Shown piece after piece: positions 45,016 to 54,532 of a stretch of 64,000 nucleotides of DNA (position 1 is the first letter of the stretch; each line of letters begins with the position of its first letter). Source of the DNA: Bacteroidaceae bacterium (GTDB lineage: Bacteria; Bacteroidota; Bacteroidia; Bacteroidales; Bacteroidaceae); the NCBI GenBank assembly GCA_017560125.1, contig JAFYOS010000018.1, forward strand, positions 329,545 to 393,544, in the 5' to 3' direction. The notes beneath the pieces were generated by a model. It was given only the letters and a program-made list of their open reading frames with translations, was not told where the DNA came from and ran no database searches. The translations under genes were made by a program, and so were the position numbers.

Positions 45016-48000
45016 ATGATAAAGATAAAACATTTATTATTTCTCCTCCTCTGCTGCTTCGTAGGAACTGCATTTGCACAGAAGAGCGCGAGAATTTCCG
45101 GAAACATTTCAAGTGATTCCGAAGGTCCGCTTATGATGGTAAACGTTACCGAGCGCGACAAGACCAACCGTATTATCGAGGCTGCCGTAACCGATATGGA
45201 GGGTAACTTCAGTATGGTTGTAAAGAACACAGCCAACCGTCTCGAAATCTCTTATATCGGATATAAGACACAGGTTCTTGAGATTGGTTCACGCACCGTC
45301 TTCAATGTAAAGATGGTAGAGGACAACATGATGGACGAGGTCGTTATCGAAGCAAAGCCCCGTACACAGACAGGTGCCCTCGACATTCTCTCACGTGAGG
45401 TTTCACAGGCTACTCAGAAGTTCAGCATGTCAGAGATGGAAGGTCTTTCTTTCGCATCGGTTGACGAGGCTCTTCAGGGACAGATTGCCGGTCTTGACAT
45501 TACCTTCAACTCGGGTGACCTTGGTTCAGGTACAACAATGCGTTTGCGTGGTACCTCATCAATCAACGGTAACGCACAGCCCTTGATCGTTGTTAACGAC
45601 AACATCTTCGAGATGCCTACCGGTGAGGAGTTCAACTTCCAGGATGCCAACCAGGAGTCATTTGCACAGTTGCTTACCGTTAACCCCGACGACATCGAGT
45701 CAATCGAGGTATTGAAGGATGCTTCAGCTTGTGCTATCTGGGGTTCACGTGGTGCTAACGGTGTCATCAAGATTAAGACAAAGCGTGGTTCACGCGGTAA
45801 GACACGTTTGCAGTACAGCTACCGTTTCAAGGACAAATGGATTCCCAATGGTCTTAACCTCCTCAATGGTGACGACTACACTATGTTGCTCAAGGAGTCA
45901 CACTTCAATCCCAAGCAGAACGCTTCTATCGGCGATGTAGAGGAGTTGAACTACAACCCCAACTTCGCTCAGTACGAGAACTACAACGAAAACACCGATT
46001 GGGTTGACGCTGTATCTAAGCACGGTTACACCAACGAGCACAACATCTCACTTACCGGTGGTGGTGAGAAGGCTACATTCCGTATCTCAGGCGGTTACTA
46101 CAACGAGACAGGTACCATCATCCGTCAGTTGCTCGACCGTTACACCTCTACTATGGCTTTGGACTACTACGTATCAGACCGTATTAAGGTTATATCTGAC
46201 TTCTCTTTCACTTACACAAACAACCGTAAGAACTACGACAACGACATTCTTAACATCGCACAGGTTATCATGCCTAACATGTCAATCTATGCACAGGATC
46301 GTTTCGGTAACAACACACCCGACTACTACCAGATGCTCGAGAATGCTTCAGGTATCTTCGACGGTAACCAGAAAGACAAGAAGAACCCCATTGGTAAGGC
46401 TAACCTTGCTCGCAACGACGAGGAGACATACTCAATCACACCTCAGTTGACATTGGAGTACAACCTCCTTGGCCTCGAGGACGACGAGACACAGTTGAAG
46501 TACCGTGGTATGGTTAACATGAACATCAACACCTTCACCGAGACAAGCTTCATGCCCTCGGCTCTTACTACAAAGGACTGGACAAACGACCAGATCAACC
46601 GTTCATGGATGAAGGACTACAAATCATTGCAGTTCACCACACGTCACAACCTTATCTTCACTCCTCACTTCAACAACAGCGACCACTTCCTTACAATGAC
46701 TGGTCAGTTCGAGCTCTACTCAGGTAACAACTCTGCACAGGAGGAGACAACCTATGGTCTTCCCACAGGTAACATCACCTCTACAACAGTAGGTTCATAC
46801 CTTACAAACGCAGGTACCTCTACAGGTGAGTGGCGTTCAATGTCATTCGCTTACCAGAGCCACTACTCTTACAAATCTAAGTATTCACTCGGTCTTACAC
46901 TCCGTGCCGAGGGTAACACCAAGTTCGGTAAGGACAACAAGTGGGGTATCTTCCCCGCTATCTCAGGTCGTTGGAACATCACCGATGAGCCCTGGATGAA
47001 GTGGTCAGAGAAATGGTTGAACATGTTGTCAATCCGTCCCGGTTACGGTTGGTCAGGTTCAGCTCCCGGTCAGGACTACCTCATGTACTCTACCTATACA
47101 CCCGATGGTGCATATATGAACATGACAGCGTTCGTTCCCGGTGGTATGCGTCTTACAACCCTCCGTTGGGAGAAGAAGAAGGAGCTTAACATCGGTTCAG
47201 ACTTCGAGCTCTTCAACAGCCTCATCACCGGTTCGTTCAACTACTACGACAACAACACCAGCGACCAGCTCATGAGCAGCTACTCAATCCCCTCAACAAC
47301 AGGTTACACCTCACTCCGTTACAAGAACACAGGTGAGCTCCGCAACAAGGGATGGGAGTTGAACGTAAGCACAGCTAAGATTAAGCTCGTTAAGGACTTC
47401 ACAGTAAGTGCATTCTTCAACATCGGTCAGAACTTCAACACCGTTGAGGCAATGGAGAAATCGGTGCTCGATAACAACAACCCCGACTACGACTTCAATA
47501 ACGGTACATACCTTGGTCGTATCCAGGTAGGTAACCCCTTGGGTTCAATCTACGGTTTCCGTTACAAGGGCGTTTACCGCTACAGCTACAAGAACTGGGA
47601 GAAGGCTATCTCTGAGGCAGCAGCTGGTCGCAACGGTACATGTCCCATCGTTTACGATGCAGAGGGCAAGGTTGTTTACAACGCTGACGGTACTCCCAAG
47701 CAGATGGTTTACAACTACGACACCGAGACAGGTACATCATCGTACACATTCAAGGGTGGTGACGCTATCTACGAGGATATCAACTTCGACGGTAACATCA
47801 ACGAGCTCGACCTTGTTTACCTTGGTAACTCAAACCCCAAAGCACAGGGTGGTTTCGGTTTGACCTTCCAGTACAAGCGTCTCTCTTTGAAGGCTAACTT
47901 CACATACCGTTACGATATCGACGTAATGAACACCGCACGTATGCGCGTTGAGAACATGCACACCAACGACAACCAGAGCATCGCAGTTAACTGGCGTTGG

Positions 48001-48324
48001 CGTAAGGAGGGTGACATCACCGAGATTCCTCGTGCACTCTACAACACAGGTTACAACTGGTTGGGTAGCGACCGCTACGTAGAGGATGCTTCATACTTGC
48101 GTCTTTCTTACCTCCAGCTCTCTTACAACTTCGAACCCAACTGGTTGAAGCGTTACGGTCTCCAGACCTTGAACCTCTACGCTTCGGCAGACAACCTCTG
48201 CTTCTGGTCTAAATATACAGGTCTCGATCCTGAGATTGGTTTAGGAGGTTGGGGACGTGCAGAGGACCAGTCTAAGACACCTCGTTCACGTTCATACACA
48301 ATTGGTCTTACAGTAGGTTTCTAA
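45016..48324 (+). CDS. SusC/RagA-type TonB-dependent transporter 1
   Basis: The 1102-residue outer-membrane protein has a signal peptide ending TAFAQ, a carboxypeptidase-regulatory-like beta domain (about residues 25-95), a TonB-box-like DEVVIEA (about 105), a plug domain (SVDEALQGQIAGLDI, MRLRGTSSINGNAQPLIVV, IESIEVLKDASACAIWGSRG) and a 22-strand-type barrel ending SRSYTIGLTVGF with terminal Phe. SusC proteins import large nutrients with energy from TonB-ExbBD; the SusD encoded 12 nt downstream is its lid. The substrate is unknown because no degradative enzyme is encoded nearby. Codon use indicates high expression. Confidence 0.97.
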   Translation: MIKIKHLLFLLLCCFVGTAFAQKSARISGNISSDSEGPLMMVNVTERDKTNRIIEAAVTDMEGNFSMVVKNTANRLEISYIGYKTQVLEIGSRTVFNVKMVEDNMMDEVVIEAKPRTQTGALDILSREVSQATQKFSMSEMEGLSFASVDEALQGQIAGLDITFNSGDLGSGTTMRLRGTSSINGNAQPLIVVNDNIFEMPTGEEFNFQDANQESFAQLLTVNPDDIESIEVLKDASACAIWGSRGANGVIKIKTKRGSRGKTRLQYSYRFKDKWIPNGLNLLNGDDYTMLLKESHFNPKQNASIGDVEELNYNPNFAQYENYNENTDWVDAVSKHGYTNEHNISLTGGGEKATFRISGGYYNETGTIIRQLLDRYTSTMALDYYVSDRIKVISDFSFTYTNNRKNYDNDILNIAQVIMPNMSIYAQDRFGNNTPDYYQMLENASGIFDGNQKDKKNPIGKANLARNDEETYSITPQLTLEYNLLGLEDDETQLKYRGMVNMNINTFTETSFMPSALTTKDWTNDQINRSWMKDYKSLQFTTRHNLIFTPHFNNSDHFLTMTGQFELYSGNNSAQEETTYGLPTGNITSTTVGSYLTNAGTSTGEWRSMSFAYQSHYSYKSKYSLGLTLRAEGNTKFGKDNKWGIFPAISGRWNITDEPWMKWSEKWLNMLSIRPGYGWSGSAPGQDYLMYSTYTPDGAYMNMTAFVPGGMRLTTLRWEKKKELNIGSDFELFNSLITGSFNYYDNNTSDQLMSSYSIPSTTGYTSLRYKNTGELRNKGWELNVSTAKIKLVKDFTVSAFFNIGQNFNTVEAMEKSVLDNNNPDYDFNNGTYLGRIQVGNPLGSIYGFRYKGVYRYSYKNWEKAISEAAAGRNGTCPIVYDAEGKVVYNADGTPKQMVYNYDTETGTSSYTFKGGDAIYEDINFDGNINELDLVYLGNSNPKAQGGFGLTFQYKRLSLKANFTYRYDIDVMNTARMRVENMHTNDNQSIAVNWRWRKEGDITEIPRALYNTGYNWLGSDRYVEDASYLRLSYLQLSYNFEPNWLKRYGLQTLNLYASADNLCFWSKYTGLDPEIGLGGWGRAEDQSKTPRSRSYTIGLTVGF

Positions 48325-48336
48325 AATTAGCGAAAT

Positions 48337-50058
48337 ATGAAAAGAATAAAAAATATATTAGGTAAAGCGGTTATGGCAACCGTCCTCGGATGCTCAATGC
48401 TGATGACATCTTGTACGGACTACTTGACCATCTATCCTACCAACTCCGTGATTTTGGAGAACTATTGGAAAACCGCAGAGGACGTTAATGGTATGTTGGC
48501 TACCTGTTACAAGAACATGGTAAAAGCAGACGCCATTAAGAGAATGATGATATGGGGCGAGTTGCGTGCCGACAATATGATCACACGTACAAGCGCTTCA
48601 ACCGACCTTAAATACATTGTCGAGGCCAACCTTCTCGAGACCAACGACTGGTTCAAGTGGGATGTGTTCTATCAGACAATCAACTATTGTAACATGCTCA
48701 TCAAGTACGCTCCCGGCGTAATGGAGGAGGATCCCGACTTCACACAGGGTGACCTTGAGGTTGTAATGGGTGAGGCTTACGCACTCCGTGCACTTTGCCA
48801 CTTCTACCTCGTACGTTCATTCCGCGACATCCCCTTGGCACTCGAGGCTAAGGATGCCGACGAGCAGGAGATGATTTATCCCCAGCGCGCTCCCATGGAG
48901 GTGCTCGACAGCATCATGGTTGACCTTGAGCGTGCTTCAGGCCTTGTAATGAAGAAGGGTGGTTTCACCTACAAAGATTACAACTACAGCCGCATCAACC
49001 GCAACGCTGTTTATGCTATGATGGCCGACGTTAACCTTTGGCGTGCAGCCTTCACACAGTACGAAGAGGCACTCGAGGCTCCCTCGGCTAAGGCATTGGA
49101 GTACTACACCAAGGCTATCGAGAACTGCGACTCTGTAATCGAGCCCATGCAGCGCGAGATGATCGAGCAGTACGAGAAACGTAACGAGCAGATGACCGAG
49201 GTAGGTCCCGGTACCAAGAACCCCTACTTCCTCATCACCAACGAGACCACAAAGGCTGCGATGGTATCAAAGGCTTACGACGAAATCTTCGGTGAGGAGC
49301 GCTCAACCGAGTCAATCTTCGAGCTCGACTTGGATGGTCGTTCTAACGCCAACGACGCAGTTACCGATTTCTATGGTTACAGCAAGACAACAGGTTCATT
49401 CATCGCTCCCGCGAAGGCTCCCATCACACAGTCTATCTACGGCGAGAACGACTTGCGTCTTACCAGCTTCACCAACGCTCCCCTCAAGGCTACAGGCGAG
49501 GACAAGACAGAATATACTATTGCTAAGTACGCAGCACGTCGTTCACCCCTCAACGGTGACGCCAACGCTAACTACTGGTGGGGTAGCAGCGAGTGTCCTG
49601 CAAACTGGATTATCTATCGCAAGACCGACGTAATGCTTATGAAGGCTCAGGCGCTTGCATACCGCAACACCGATACCGACGACCTCAACAAGGCATTCGA
49701 GCTTGTACAGAGCGTAAACCGCCGTTCACTCATCAACGAGCGCGACACACTCAAGTTCGAGTCATACAGCACACCCGACCAGATGAAAGCACTCGTACTC
49801 GACGAGCGTCTTCGCGAGCTTTCATTCGAGGGCAAGCGCTGGTACGACCTTGTGCAGAAGGCACTCATCGAGCGTAGCACAAAGAGCATCCTCGACCTCA
49901 TCGTCAAGAAGCTCGACAGCAACGCAGGTGCGGTACAGAGCAAGATGGCATCTATCAACTCGCTCTTCTGCCCCATCCACGAGAGAGAGCTTAAGTTGAA
50001 CCCGTTGCTTAAACAGAATCCTGCATTCGAGAGCAACAGCTCAATCGAGCAGAACTAA
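48337..50058 (+). CDS. SusD/RagB-type surface lipoprotein 1
   Basis: The 573-residue lipoprotein has lipobox LMTSC (Cys26) and SusD-type helical TPR pairs. Typical blocks are VMGEAYALRALCHFYLVRSF, YPQRAPMEVLDSIMVDLE, the SusD C-terminal block LVLDERLRELSFEGKRWYDL and a final PIHERELKLNPLLKQNPAF. It closes the SusC barrel from outside and binds ligand. It follows SusC by 12 nt, and a 10-bp hairpin separates it from the next gene. Confidence 0.97.
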   Translation: MKRIKNILGKAVMATVLGCSMLMTSCTDYLTIYPTNSVILENYWKTAEDVNGMLATCYKNMVKADAIKRMMIWGELRADNMITRTSASTDLKYIVEANLLETNDWFKWDVFYQTINYCNMLIKYAPGVMEEDPDFTQGDLEVVMGEAYALRALCHFYLVRSFRDIPLALEAKDADEQEMIYPQRAPMEVLDSIMVDLERASGLVMKKGGFTYKDYNYSRINRNAVYAMMADVNLWRAAFTQYEEALEAPSAKALEYYTKAIENCDSVIEPMQREMIEQYEKRNEQMTEVGPGTKNPYFLITNETTKAAMVSKAYDEIFGEERSTESIFELDLDGRSNANDAVTDFYGYSKTTGSFIAPAKAPITQSIYGENDLRLTSFTNAPLKATGEDKTEYTIAKYAARRSPLNGDANANYWWGSSECPANWIIYRKTDVMLMKAQALAYRNTDTDDLNKAFELVQSVNRRSLINERDTLKFESYSTPDQMKALVLDERLRELSFEGKRWYDLVQKALIERSTKSILDLIVKKLDSNAGAVQSKMASINSLFCPIHERELKLNPLLKQNPAFESNSSIEQN

Positions 50059-50069
50059 TATATCGTAAT

Positions 50070-50095
50070 CCTGTCGGGCTTTCCGGCCCGACAGG
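50070..50095 (+). other. intercistronic hairpin between SusD1 and the second fasciclin gene
   Basis: A perfect 10-bp stem, CCTGTCGGGC (50070-50079) with GCCCGACAGG (50086-50095), has a 6-nt loop. It has no T-run, so it more likely shields mRNA ends or marks a processing site than terminates. It sits in one of the two wide gaps of the operon. Confidence 0.75.
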
Positions 50096-50124
50096 GACGA
50101 TTGAAAAAAGTTCACAAAAACAAA

Positions 50125-52344
50125 ATGAGCATAAATAAAAGAATTATGGCATTTAAGAAAGAGATTTTCAAAAATATTATAGGAGCCCTCTCGGCAGCAG
50201 CACTCTGTTTCACCGGAGTAGCTACACAGAGCTGTTCCGACGATATCGACCAGTCTAACCGTTATACATTTACCGGCGAGACCGTAATCGACTATCTCGA
50301 GAACCGTTCGGACGTGTTCAGCGACTTCATCTCTATTTTGAACAGAGCAACCATCGGTCGCGAATCGGCAGGTAGCGTGAAGCATTTGCTTTCTACCTAC
50401 GGTCACTACACCTGCTTCGCACCCACCAATGCAGCCGTACAGCGTCACCTTTTCGAACAGGACTCAATCTACTGGGCCGAGAAGGCTAAGCTCGATGCAG
50501 GACTCATCGATCCCAAGGATTTCCACGACACAGGTATCCACTCACCCCTCCTCGAGGATTTGAGCGACTCAATGTGTTGCGAAATTGCTAAGAACCACAT
50601 TCTCGAAGAGGGCTACCTTACAATCGACCTCGCCGAGGGTGCGTTCCCCACTCCTAACCTCAACGACCGTTACATCACACTCTACTGGAAGGCCGACTCG
50701 GTAACAGGTGAAGTGTCAATCAAGCTCAACGACAGCTCGACCATCCTCGAGTCTGATAACGAGGTAGAGAACGGTATCGTTCAGATAATCGACCGCGTGC
50801 TCAGCCCCTCAACAGCGCTGTTGCCCGACCTTCTCAAGAGCTACGAGGATGTGTTCAGCATCTACTCAGAGGCTCTCTTCAAGACAGGTCTCGACGAGCG
50901 TATGCGTGAGACCAAGCGCGATATTCCCGGCACAGTGCCCGGTTGCAGCTGGAATTACGGCGACCACTTCCCTCGCGAGTGGCAGTCATCAGGTGCAAAA
51001 CCCGCGTTGGTTCCCGAGACACACTACGTGAAGTACACACTTCTTGCAGTTCCCGATAAGGTGCTCCGCGAGATGGGTATCAAGACCATTGAGGACCTTG
51101 AGGAGTTTGCCAACAAGTGGTACGGCGAGACATATCACGAGGGTACTCCCAACTACGAGGACCCCACAAGTCCCGACAACCCCTTGTACCGCCTCATGGC
51201 CTACCACGTGGTTGACCGTCAGTTGCAGTACTCAGGTGGTTTCGTACAGGATAACATCAAGATCAGCAACTCGAGCTTCGACTCAGAGAAGCAGAATGGT
51301 GCATCGTTCGGTTACGACCGTTACGAGTACTACGAGACATTCCTGGGCAACGGTAAGCTCATGAAGTTTACAAAGCCCTACTCGGAGTCATACTATCCCG
51401 AGCTCACCAACCAGATTGTAGCTAACTACGCTCAGGACAAGGGTGCACGTTTCCGCAATCCCGATATGCGTAATCACATGAACGTACGCATTTATCCCGT
51501 TGCCGACTTCAAGTCACTCATCGACTCAACCTTCGACTTCAAGCAGGAGGCTATCAACGGTATTATCCATCCCGTTAACAAGATTATCATCTACAACGAT
51601 AACGAGATGAAGGGTAATATCCTCTACGAGCGCATCCGTATGAACTTCATGTCGTTCTTCCCCGAGCTCACCAACAACAACATCCGTTGGGTCAACAACG
51701 ACTTCGCACAGACACAGTATCACATGATTCCCGATGGTTACTGTGAGCGCATCAAGTTCAACTCGTCTCAGTCGCACATGTACTACCTCTATCCCCACTA
51801 TGCTTACACCAACTCGTGGGCAGACTACCAGGGTGACGAGATTATTACAGCAGGTATGTACGACTTCGAGTACCGCATACCTCACGTTCCCGCCGGAACA
51901 TACGAGCTCCGTCTCGGTACATGTCTTTGCGATACACGTGGTGTAGCTCAGACATACGTTGACGGTAAGGTAACAGGTATCCCTGTTGACCTCCGCACCG
52001 AGTCTGCGAGCCAGCTTGTGAAAGAGCGCTTCGCCTTCGTAACCGATAAGAAACTCGGTGACCCCGAAGCTATCGACGAGGACGACAAGGCACGTCGCAA
52101 CCGTGGTTGGATGAAGGGTCCCGCCTCGGCATTCTGTGGCGACGGTGTAACACCCTTGCGCGATGGTCTTAATGCCGCACGTCTTATCCTCGGTACATTC
52201 CAGCTCACAGATGGCGACCACTGGATTCGTTTCAAGAACGTGATGGAGGGCGACAACACAGTTGCCGAGTTCATGCACAACTACTTTGAGATTGTGCCTC
52301 GCGGTATCATCATGGATCCCACAAACCCCGAGGATAAAAACTAA
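50125..52344 (+). CDS. fasciclin-domain lipoprotein 2
   Basis: The frame opens with TTG at 50101, but ATG 50125 (MSINKRIMAFKKEIF) gives a normal signal peptide; ATG 50146 is also possible. The 739-residue lipoprotein has TQSC as lipobox, then SDDIDQSNRYTFTGET. It has two FAS1-like modules (TYGHYTCFAPTNAAVQ to VENGIVQIIDRVL, and AINGIIHPVNKIIIYN) and a beta-rich C-terminal region (HVPAGTYELRLGTCLCD, VDGKVTGIPVDLR). It ends NYFEIVPRGIIMDPTNPEDK. It is a close paralogue of the next gene and of 23473-25455. I infer an accessory surface binding protein for the flanking SusCD pairs. Confidence 0.88.
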   Translation: MSINKRIMAFKKEIFKNIIGALSAAALCFTGVATQSCSDDIDQSNRYTFTGETVIDYLENRSDVFSDFISILNRATIGRESAGSVKHLLSTYGHYTCFAPTNAAVQRHLFEQDSIYWAEKAKLDAGLIDPKDFHDTGIHSPLLEDLSDSMCCEIAKNHILEEGYLTIDLAEGAFPTPNLNDRYITLYWKADSVTGEVSIKLNDSSTILESDNEVENGIVQIIDRVLSPSTALLPDLLKSYEDVFSIYSEALFKTGLDERMRETKRDIPGTVPGCSWNYGDHFPREWQSSGAKPALVPETHYVKYTLLAVPDKVLREMGIKTIEDLEEFANKWYGETYHEGTPNYEDPTSPDNPLYRLMAYHVVDRQLQYSGGFVQDNIKISNSSFDSEKQNGASFGYDRYEYYETFLGNGKLMKFTKPYSESYYPELTNQIVANYAQDKGARFRNPDMRNHMNVRIYPVADFKSLIDSTFDFKQEAINGIIHPVNKIIIYNDNEMKGNILYERIRMNFMSFFPELTNNNIRWVNNDFAQTQYHMIPDGYCERIKFNSSQSHMYYLYPHYAYTNSWADYQGDEIITAGMYDFEYRIPHVPAGTYELRLGTCLCDTRGVAQTYVDGKVTGIPVDLRTESASQLVKERFAFVTDKKLGDPEAIDEDDKARRNRGWMKGPASAFCGDGVTPLRDGLNAARLILGTFQLTDGDHWIRFKNVMEGDNTVAEFMHNYFEIVPRGIIMDPTNPEDKN

Positions 52345-52365
52345 TACGATACAGAAAGAATCATT

Positions 52366-54501
52366 ATGTCTTATATAAATAACATATTCAGAAACACATT
52401 CGGCAAGTTGGTTATGGGCTTGTCGGCATGTGTTGCACTCTGCACAGTTGGATGTACAGAAGACATAGATGAATCGAACCGTTATACATTTACGGGCGAG
52501 ACTATTATCGACTACATGGAGAACCGCTCGGAGATTTACAGCAGCTACCTGTACATCCTCGACCATGCACGCATCGGTCGCAGCGAGTCGGGTAGTGTAA
52601 GACACCTCCTTTCTACATATGGTCACTACACATGTTTCGCACCCACAAATGATGCAATAGCTCGATTCCTTTTTGTGCAGGATTCTATCTACCACGATAA
52701 TCTTGCCAAACTGGAGAGCGGGGAAATGGATCCCAAGGACTTCCGCGACACAGGTATTCACTCACCTCTGTTGGAAGATATTTCGGATTCAATGTGCACC
52801 GAAATTGCAAAGAATCACCTTCTGGAAAGAGCCTATCTCACGATAGACCTTTCCGAAGGCTCTTTCCCCAGCCCCAATATGAACGACCGCTTTATCACAA
52901 TGGTTTGGACCGTCGATTCGGTTACAGCAGTGGTTCGTCCCCTGTTGAACAACAACGCCCGAATTGTTGAAAGCGACGTTGAGGTAGAGAATGGTGTAGT
53001 ACAGACATTGGACGCTGTGCTGAACCCCTCTACAGCGCTTCTTCCCGACCTTCTTGCATCGCAGGAGGAGTACTTTGCCATCTGGATTAAAATCCTCGAA
53101 ATGACAAAGCTCGACTCGGCTATGCGTCTTACAGAAGACAAGGAGTATGCCAACAGCGATGTATGCGGCCAAAGCTACAGTTCGGATTACATTAACTCGA
53201 CAAGCCACAGAGGAAAGTGCTACTATCCCGGCGGCAAGAAGTACAAATACACTATGCTCGTTGAGCCCGATTCAATCTTCAAATTGTACGGCATCAACAA
53301 CGAGGAGGATTTGATTACTTATTGCCAGAAGTGGTATGGCACCGAGTGCCCCGATGAATACGATAATCCCAAGAACGCACTCTATCAGTTCGTTGCTTAT
53401 CACATTCTCGACCGTCAGTTGCAGTATGCAAGTGGCGCCGGCCCTGGTGGTTTCATCATGGAGAACTACAAAGGTTCATCGTACAACAGCGAGAGCATGA
53501 TGTGTGGTTCGGAGTTCGACCGTTACGACTACTTCGAGACAATGTTGCCCTACACAATGGTGAAGGTAACACGTCCCTTGACAAGCATGGAGTATGGTTC
53601 GGACGTCGTAATCAACTACGCACAGAACGGCGGTAAGAAATTCTTCAATGCCGAAATGCGTAACCACCTCAATGTCGTAGTAATGTCGCCCAGCCAGTCT
53701 CTTGAGTACATGCCCGGCTTCATCGACGAGGCAATCAACGGACGTCTTCACCCCATTAACAAGTTGCTTATCTACAACGAGGGTGAGATGGCAGGTAACG
53801 TGTTGCGCGAGCGCATGCGTTGGGACTTCACATCGTGGTTCCCCGAACTTACCAACAACAATGTGCGCTGGTACAACCGTGATAGCAAGATTGAGGTATT
53901 CTTCATACCCGACGGATATCTTGCACGTGCGCGTTTCAACTCGACATTGAGCGAAAACTACTACCTCACAGGTACAAACGGCTGGAACAACTATCAGGGT
54001 GACGAGATGCTTGCATCAGGTCTCTTCGATATCGAGTACCGTATGCCCTACGTACCCGATGGTACATACGAATTGCGTTTCGGTTATGCACGATACAGCA
54101 ACCGAAGTGTGGTTCAGTTCTACATCGACGGTAAGCCCACCGGCATCCCCGTTGACCTCCGTAACAACAGCGAGACTGAGGCCTTCATCGGCTTCATCCC
54201 CGACTCGCAGTTCGGTGGCGACGAGACCGAGATTGCCGAGAACGACAAGGAGATGCACAACCGTAACTGGATGAAGGCTCCCGCATCGTTCAAGGTTGCA
54301 GGCGGTACCATTGCACGCGATACAAGTACACCTATCCGCTATGTGCTCGGTACTTTCCACCTGTCGAAGGGCGACCACTGGTTCCGTATGAAGAACGTAC
54401 GTGAGGACCAGGCTACCGACTCACAGGGACATCACGACTACTTCGAGATTGTACCCAAGGCTGTGGTAACCGACCCCACCGTACCCGAGGATCGCTATTG
54501 A
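52366..54501 (+). CDS. fasciclin-domain lipoprotein 3
   Basis: The 711-residue lipoprotein (lipobox TVGC) begins its mature part with TEDIDESNRYTFTGET and mirrors the upstream gene: HLLSTYGHYTCFAPTNDAIA, DTGIHSPLLEDISDSM, VENGVVQTLDAVLNPSTALL, AINGRLHPINKLLIYNEGEM, YVPDGTYELRFGYARY, and the end DYFEIVPKAVVTDPTVPEDR. The tandem pair probably arose by duplication, but the middle parts (about residues 230-330) have diverged strongly. That is where ligand specificity could differ. Gap to the upstream gene is 21 nt. Confidence 0.88.
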   Translation: MSYINNIFRNTFGKLVMGLSACVALCTVGCTEDIDESNRYTFTGETIIDYMENRSEIYSSYLYILDHARIGRSESGSVRHLLSTYGHYTCFAPTNDAIARFLFVQDSIYHDNLAKLESGEMDPKDFRDTGIHSPLLEDISDSMCTEIAKNHLLERAYLTIDLSEGSFPSPNMNDRFITMVWTVDSVTAVVRPLLNNNARIVESDVEVENGVVQTLDAVLNPSTALLPDLLASQEEYFAIWIKILEMTKLDSAMRLTEDKEYANSDVCGQSYSSDYINSTSHRGKCYYPGGKKYKYTMLVEPDSIFKLYGINNEEDLITYCQKWYGTECPDEYDNPKNALYQFVAYHILDRQLQYASGAGPGGFIMENYKGSSYNSESMMCGSEFDRYDYFETMLPYTMVKVTRPLTSMEYGSDVVINYAQNGGKKFFNAEMRNHLNVVVMSPSQSLEYMPGFIDEAINGRLHPINKLLIYNEGEMAGNVLRERMRWDFTSWFPELTNNNVRWYNRDSKIEVFFIPDGYLARARFNSTLSENYYLTGTNGWNNYQGDEMLASGLFDIEYRMPYVPDGTYELRFGYARYSNRSVVQFYIDGKPTGIPVDLRNNSETEAFIGFIPDSQFGGDETEIAENDKEMHNRNWMKAPASFKVAGGTIARDTSTPIRYVLGTFHLSKGDHWFRMKNVREDQATDSQGHHDYFEIVPKAVVTDPTVPEDRY

Positions 54502-54532
54502 TTTTAACGAAATAAATTAAATTATTAACAAT

